26,701 nt of DNA from Phil1 sp964546125 (lineage in GTDB: Bacteria; Bacillota; Clostridia; Christensenellales; CAG-138), in NCBI GenBank assembly GCA_964546125.1, contig CAZJIS010000025.1:1-26701 (forward strand), given 5' to 3'. The first letter of the stretch is position 1, and every line of letters starts with the position of its first letter. The position numbers were made by a program, and so were the translations under genes. Below are positions 23,119 through 26,701 of this stretch, one piece after another. The notes under the pieces are model-generated. The model had not been told where the DNA came from. It saw only the letters and a program-made list of their open reading frames with translations, and made no database searches.

Positions 23119-23155
23119 ATGCCGCGCATTCCGCCTTGCTTTGCGCGGCATTTTT
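23119..23155 (+). terminator. Intrinsic terminator of the WG-repeat gene
   Basis: ATGCCGCGC (23119-23127) pairs with GCGCGGCAT (23143-23151), followed by TTTTGC. A smaller hairpin, GTCCGC/GCGGAC (23079-23095), stands just after the stop codon. Confidence 0.8.
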
Positions 23156-23166
23156 GCATCGCTGCG

Positions 23167-23195
23167 TTGTCATACCTCGATTTCGGGTATATAAT
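23167..23195 (+). promoter_or_regulatory. Promoter of the tdh-kbl operon
   Basis: TTGTCA (23167-23172), 17-base spacer, perfect TATAAT (23190-23195). It is one of the strongest-looking promoters in the window, with a leader of about 50 bases. Confidence 0.75.
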
Positions 23196-23251
23196 ATGTT
23201 TGTGATGCGAGGACACGCCGCATCGCCAAATCAAAGAAATGAGGCGCTTTT

Positions 23252-24292
23252 ATGCAAGGCATGATGGATGCGCTCGTTAAGCGCGAAAGCGGCAAGGGCC
23301 TCGACCTCATCAAAATGCCCATTCCGCAGCTCGGCATCGGAGATGTGCTGATCAAAATCCACAAAACGGCGATCTGCGGCACGGATGTGCACATTTACAA
23401 TTGGGACAGCTGGAGCGAACAGCACGTGAAGCCGCCGATGATCATCGGCCACGAATACGTGGGCGAGATCGCCGCCTTGGGCCCCGGCGTGCACGACTAC
23501 CGCGTCGGGCAGCTCGTTTCGGGCGAGGGGCACCTCGTGTGCGGCCACTGCCGCAACTGCCGCGCGGGCAACGGCCACTGGTGTAAGTTCACCAAGGGCG
23601 TGGGCGTCGACCGGGACGGCGCGTTTGCCGAATACCTCGCAATCCCCGAAACAAACGTGATCGCCATCTCAAAGGACATTCCCGAGGATGTGATCTCCTT
23701 CTTCGATGCTTACGGCAACGCGGCGCACACGGCGACGATGTTCGACGTGGTGGGCGAAGATGTGCTCATCACGGGCGCGGGCCCCATCGGCATGATGGCG
23801 GCGGGCATCGCGCGGCAAAATGGCGCGCGAAGGATCATCGTGACGGATGTGAACGATTACCGCCTCGCCATCGCCAGGAGAATGGGCGCGGATGCGACGG
23901 TCAACCTCAAGCATCAGCGCCTGGAGGACGCCATGACAAGCCAGGGCCTCGTCGAGGGCTTCGATGTGGGACTGGAGATGAGCGGCAGCGGCGCGGCTCT
24001 CAACCAGCTGCTCAAATCCATGCGCAACGGCGGCAAGGTGGCGCTTTTAGGCATTGCCGGCCCCGGCACGGTGATCGATTGGAACGATGTGATCTTCAAG
24101 GGCCTGACGCTGCAAGGCATTTACGGGCGCAAAATGTATGAAACGTGGTACAAGATGATCGCCATGATCGAAGCGGGCCTCGACCTCACGCCCGTGATCA
24201 CACACCGCTTCCCTTATGCCGATTATGAAAAGGGCTTTGCCGCGATGAACAGCGGCGAATCCGGCAAGGTCATCCTCAACTGGCTCGAATAA
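23252..24292 (+). CDS. tdh: L-threonine 3-dehydrogenase
   Basis: 346 residues, close to E. coli Tdh (341). It oxidises L-threonine with NAD+ to 2-amino-3-ketobutyrate in the cytoplasm (EC 1.1.1.103). It is a zinc-dependent medium-chain dehydrogenase. The catalytic-zinc set is Cys42, His67 and Glu68, with Thr44 and His47 matching the E. coli relay. The structural-zinc cysteines are 97, 100, 103 and 111. The NAD-binding glycine motif is GAGPIGMMAAG. KTAICGTDVHIYNWD and the WCKFTKGVGVDRDGAFAEY block are specific for Tdh rather than for sorbitol or alcohol dehydrogenases. The ATG at 23252 follows a GAGG by about seven bases. kbl starts 20 bases after the stop, completing the pathway. Confidence 0.96.
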   Translation: MQGMMDALVKRESGKGLDLIKMPIPQLGIGDVLIKIHKTAICGTDVHIYNWDSWSEQHVKPPMIIGHEYVGEIAALGPGVHDYRVGQLVSGEGHLVCGHCRNCRAGNGHWCKFTKGVGVDRDGAFAEYLAIPETNVIAISKDIPEDVISFFDAYGNAAHTATMFDVVGEDVLITGAGPIGMMAAGIARQNGARRIIVTDVNDYRLAIARRMGADATVNLKHQRLEDAMTSQGLVEGFDVGLEMSGSGAALNQLLKSMRNGGKVALLGIAGPGTVIDWNDVIFKGLTLQGIYGRKMYETWYKMIAMIEAGLDLTPVITHRFPYADYEKGFAAMNSGESGKVILNWLE

Positions 24293-24312
24293 TCAAGGAT
24301 TAAGGAGGGAAC

Positions 24313-25497
24313 ATGAAGAAAGAAGCCTTCGCGCATTTTGAAAGCGAGCTTGCGGCCATCCGCGCCGCCGGAACGTACAAGGAAGAACGCGTCATCACCA
24401 CCGGGCAAAGCGCGCGCATCGACACGACCGCGGCGCGCGGCGTGCTCAATATGTGCGCCAACAACTACCTGGGCCTATCAAATAACGAAGAGATTATCGC
24501 CGCGGCAAAGGCGAGCTACGATCAATGGGGTTACGGCCTTTCCTCGGTGCGCTTCATCTGCGGCACGCAGCAGATCCACAAGCAGCTCGAGCGCAAGATC
24601 GCCGACTTCCTCGGCATGGACGATGCCATCCTTTATTCTTCCTGCTTCGATGCCAACGGCGGACTGTTTGAAACGCTGCTCACCGAAGCGGACGCTGTCA
24701 TTTCCGACGAGCTCAACCACGCGAGCATCATCGACGGCGTGCGCCTCTCAAAAGCCCGCCGCCTGCGCTACAAGAACAGCGACATAGCGGACCTTCGCGC
24801 GCAGCTCGAGGCCGCAAAGGATTGCCGCATCAAGCTCATCGCGACCGACGGCGTGTTCTCGATGGACGGTTTCATCGCAAAGCTCCCCGAGATTTGCGAT
24901 CTGGCCGAAGAGTATGGCGCGCTTGTGATGGTGGACGACAGCCACGCGGTGGGTTTCATGGGCGCGCAGGGGCGCGGCACGCACGAAGCGTGCGGCGTGA
25001 TGGGGCGCGTAGATATCATCACGGGCACGCTCGGCAAGGCGCTTGGCGGCGCCAGCGGCGGTTACACGGCGGCCAAGCAGCAGGTCGTCGACCTTCTTCG
25101 CCAGCGTTCCCGCCCCTACCTTTTTTCGAACACGCTCGCGCCCGCGATCTGCGCCGCGTCGATCCAGGTGCTCGATATGCTGAGCGCCTCCACGGCACTT
25201 CGCGACAAAGTGCATGAGAACACGCGTTATTTCCGCGCGGAGCTTGGCAGGCTCGGCTTCGATGTGCCCGAGGGCACGCACCCGATCGTGCCGGTGATGC
25301 TCTACGACGCGCGCGTCGCCCAGGAATTTGCCGCGCGCATGCTCGAAAAGGGCGTGTACGTCGTGGGCTTCTCCTACCCCGTGGTTCCGATGGGAAAAGC
25401 GCGCATCCGCACGCAGGTCTCCGCCGGGCACAGCAAGGAAGACCTCGACTTTGCGGTAAGCTGCTTTGCGCAAGTCAAGCGGGAAATGGGTATCTGA
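24313..25497 (+). CDS. kbl: Glycine C-acetyltransferase (2-amino-3-ketobutyrate CoA ligase)
   Basis: 394 residues, the usual length (E. coli Kbl 398). It is a PLP enzyme of the alpha-oxoamine synthase group that splits 2-amino-3-ketobutyrate with CoA into glycine and acetyl-CoA (EC 2.3.1.29). The PLP lysine is Lys242 in GTLGKALGGASGG, the ring-stacking His is His136 (LNHASIIDG), and the PLP-nitrogen Asp lies in MVDDSHAVG (about 208). The specific start EAFAHFESELAAIRAAGTYKEER fits Kbl rather than BioF. ATG at 24313 follows AAGGAGGGA by a short spacer. Coupling with tdh prevents release of the unstable intermediate. Acetyl-CoA can feed ATP synthesis, so the pair fits amino-acid fermentation. 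Confidence 0.96.
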   Translation: MKKEAFAHFESELAAIRAAGTYKEERVITTGQSARIDTTAARGVLNMCANNYLGLSNNEEIIAAAKASYDQWGYGLSSVRFICGTQQIHKQLERKIADFLGMDDAILYSSCFDANGGLFETLLTEADAVISDELNHASIIDGVRLSKARRLRYKNSDIADLRAQLEAAKDCRIKLIATDGVFSMDGFIAKLPEICDLAEEYGALVMVDDSHAVGFMGAQGRGTHEACGVMGRVDIITGTLGKALGGASGGYTAAKQQVVDLLRQRSRPYLFSNTLAPAICAASIQVLDMLSASTALRDKVHENTRYFRAELGRLGFDVPEGTHPIVPVMLYDARVAQEFAARMLEKGVYVVGFSYPVVPMGKARIRTQVSAGHSKEDLDFAVSCFAQVKREMGI

Positions 25498-25513
25498 CGA
25501 TCTTTGTCCCTCG

Positions 25514-25544
25514 CCGTCCTCCCCAAGAGGGGGGACGGTTTTTT
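25514..25544 (+). terminator. Intrinsic terminator of tdh-kbl
   Basis: A 10-bp stem starting with CCGTCC (25514) and closing with GGACGG (25533-25538), with one T-G pair, followed by six T. It is 16 bases after the kbl stop codon. Confidence 0.88.
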
Positions 25545-25563
25545 ACGCCGTTGCACGGGCGAA

Positions 25564-25592
25564 TTGCGCCGCCGCCGCCAATTTGTTATACT
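25564..25592 (+). promoter_or_regulatory. Promoter of the YitT-family gene
   Basis: TTGCGC (25564-25569), 17-base spacer, TATACT (25587-25592). It lies after the tdh-kbl terminator and gives a leader of about 45 bases. Confidence 0.6.
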
Positions 25593-25644
25593 GGATTTAC
25601 GCGCGGGAAGGCTTTCCGCGCGACCCCGAAAGGAGTCCTTGCCT

Positions 25645-26514
25645 ATGCGCGCCGAAACCAAAAAGAACCTCGCCGATTTTTTCAGGGACCTCCCGACCGA
25701 TATCATCGGCGGCGCGCTGTGCGCGGCGGGCATTTACAGCTTTGCCTCAGCCGCGGCGTTCGCGCCGGGCGGCATTTCGGGCCTTTCGGTGATTCTTAAC
25801 CATTTCACGAAGCTGCCCATCGGCGTGCTGACGCTCATTCTCAACATCCCCGTTCTGCTCTTTTCCTACCGCACGCTCGGGCGGTGGTTTTTGTTCAAAT
25901 CACTCAAAACGATGGCCATCACCACGGTGCTTCTCGATGTGGTGTTCCCCCTTTTCCCCGTCTACCGGGGCGAGGCGATTATGTCGGCCCTCTTTGGCGG
26001 CGCGCTTTTGGGCGCGGGGCTCGCGCTGATCTACCGGCGCGGCTCCTCCACCGGCGGCACCGATTTTTTAGTGATGAGCCTTCGCAAAAAACTGCCGCAC
26101 ATATCGATCGGCACATTCGCCATCCTCACGGACGGCTTCGTCATTTTGCTCGGCGGCCTCGCTTTCAGGCGGATCGACGCGGTGCTGCAGGGTATTTTAA
26201 TGAGCGTCGTGGCGACGATCATCATCGATACGATCACCTATCGGCTCGCTTCCGGCCAGCTTGCGATCATCATCACAGGCGAGGGCGAAAAGGTTTCGGC
26301 CGCCATCCTCTCGGGCATCGCGCGCGGCGTAACCGCCGTTGACGCGCGCGGCACGTTCACGGGAAGCGCCAAGCAGGTGCTCATGTGCGCCTGCAGCCGA
26401 GCCGAAGCGCACCGCATCCGCCGGATCGTTTACGACCTCGACGCGGGGGCGCTTATCATGTTCTGCCCCTACGACGCGGCCTACGGCCTCGGCTTCCAGC
26501 CGCCGATGAATTAA
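25645..26514 (+). CDS. YitT family membrane protein with DUF2179 domain
   Basis: 289 residues from ATG at 25645, with AAAGGAG nine bases upstream; the frame stays open back to 25504 but that crosses the terminator and promoter. The N-terminal half is the YitT_membrane domain, with five or six membrane segments. FAPGGISGLSVIL (about residues 36-50) and RGSSTGGTDFL (about 132-143) are its signatures. The C-terminal 80 residues (ITGEGEKVSAAIL through YDLDAGALIMFCPYDAAYG) are the cytoplasmic DUF2179 domain. The family is widespread in Firmicutes; its transport substrate is not established. It is transcribed alone and is convergent with rpsI, sharing a two-way hairpin. Confidence 0.92.
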   Translation: MRAETKKNLADFFRDLPTDIIGGALCAAGIYSFASAAAFAPGGISGLSVILNHFTKLPIGVLTLILNIPVLLFSYRTLGRWFLFKSLKTMAITTVLLDVVFPLFPVYRGEAIMSALFGGALLGAGLALIYRRGSSTGGTDFLVMSLRKKLPHISIGTFAILTDGFVILLGGLAFRRIDAVLQGILMSVVATIIIDTITYRLASGQLAIIITGEGEKVSAAILSGIARGVTAVDARGTFTGSAKQVLMCACSRAEAHRIRRIVYDLDAGALIMFCPYDAAYGLGFQPPMN

Positions 26515-26555
26515 AAGATAACTTAAGAAAACGCTCTCGGATATTTTATAGTAAG

Positions 26556-26586
26556 CCAAAAAGCGGCCCCGATGAAGGGCCGCTTT
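26556..26586 (-). terminator. Terminator of rpsI, possibly bidirectional
   Basis: A 10-bp perfect stem (26560-26569 with 26577-26586) with a 7-base loop. On the minus strand it is followed by a run ending TTTTTGG, a good rpsI terminator. On the plus strand the T-run is only three bases, so it would be weaker for the YitT gene. Confidence 0.8.
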
Positions 26587-26606
26587 GCAATGCGGACAAG
26601 TTCGCT

Positions 26607-26701
26607 TTAGCGCTTGGAGAACTGGGGAGCCCGCCTCGCCGCTTTGAGGCCGTACTTCTTGCGCTCCTTCATGCGCGGATCGCGCGCAAGGAAGCCTGCC
26701 T
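26607..26701 (-). CDS. rpsI: 30S ribosomal protein S9, C-terminal part
   Basis: Only the last 30 codons lie in the window; the 5' part is beyond its end. The minus strand reads AGFLARDPRMKERKKYGLKA, then ARRAPQFSKR and TAA. The Ser-Lys-Arg end and the DPRMKERKKYG block are the invariant tail of S9, which reaches the ribosomal P site and contacts the tRNA. The stop is at 26607-26609. In bacteria rpsI usually follows rplM, which should be next outside the window. Confidence 0.96.
   Translation of the reverse strand, partial: AGFLARDPRMKERKKYGLKAARRAPQFSKR

Overview
The window looks like a draft-genome or metagenome piece from a strictly anaerobic, rather GC-rich member of the Firmicutes, probably class Clostridia. 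The reasons are a monomeric [FeFe] hydrogenase, a ferredoxin-linked indolepyruvate oxidoreductase, a T-box leader, Gram-positive style GGAGG ribosome sites, and promoters close to TTGACA-17-TATAAT. The genus cannot be named from the sequence. A run of 100 N (21644-21743) marks a scaffold join.

Layout. (1) 53-352: a small one-pass membrane protein of unknown function in AT-richer DNA. (2) 500-4448, minus strand: a three-gene FtsX-type ABC export operon (two permeases, one ATPase) with its own promoter, a palindromic operator candidate and a terminator. Its upstream gap holds a decayed serine-recombinase C-terminus. (3) 4816-9514, minus: iorB, iorA, an OFA-type MFS carrier and a TauE/SafE permease. 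(4) 9786-12510, minus: an ABC importer of the TrpXYZ type behind a complete T-box leader whose specifier codon reads TGG (Trp). (5) 13078-14811, plus: [FeFe] hydrogenase, divergent from the Trp importer, with a Rex-like site on its -10 box. (6) 15077-15421: a small DUF6054-like protein. (7) 15553-16530, minus: an XRE regulator with a membrane domain, facing away from a compact plus-strand set (16737-19583) of alpha/beta hydrolase, HxxxDG acyltransferase-like protein and zinc-ribbon six-pass membrane protein. (8) 19661-21619, minus: two DegV (FakB-type) fatty-acid-binding proteins. (9) 21882-23072: a surface-anchored WG-repeat protein. (10) 23252-25497: tdh-kbl, threonine to glycine plus acetyl-CoA. 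(11) 25645-26514: a YitT-family membrane protein, convergent with the 3' end of rpsI at the window edge.

How they may work together. Regions 3 to 5 read as an amino-acid fermentation neighbourhood. Tryptophan uptake is set by the charging state of tRNA-Trp, aryl-pyruvates are oxidised by IorAB with reduction of ferredoxin, possible acid exporters sit beside it, and a hydrogenase can dispose of the electrons. Regions 7 and 8 read as acyl or lipid handling: an esterase, an acyltransferase-like protein and two fatty-acid-binding proteins. The hydrolase/acyltransferase/zinc-ribbon trio is the best candidate here for an undescribed system.
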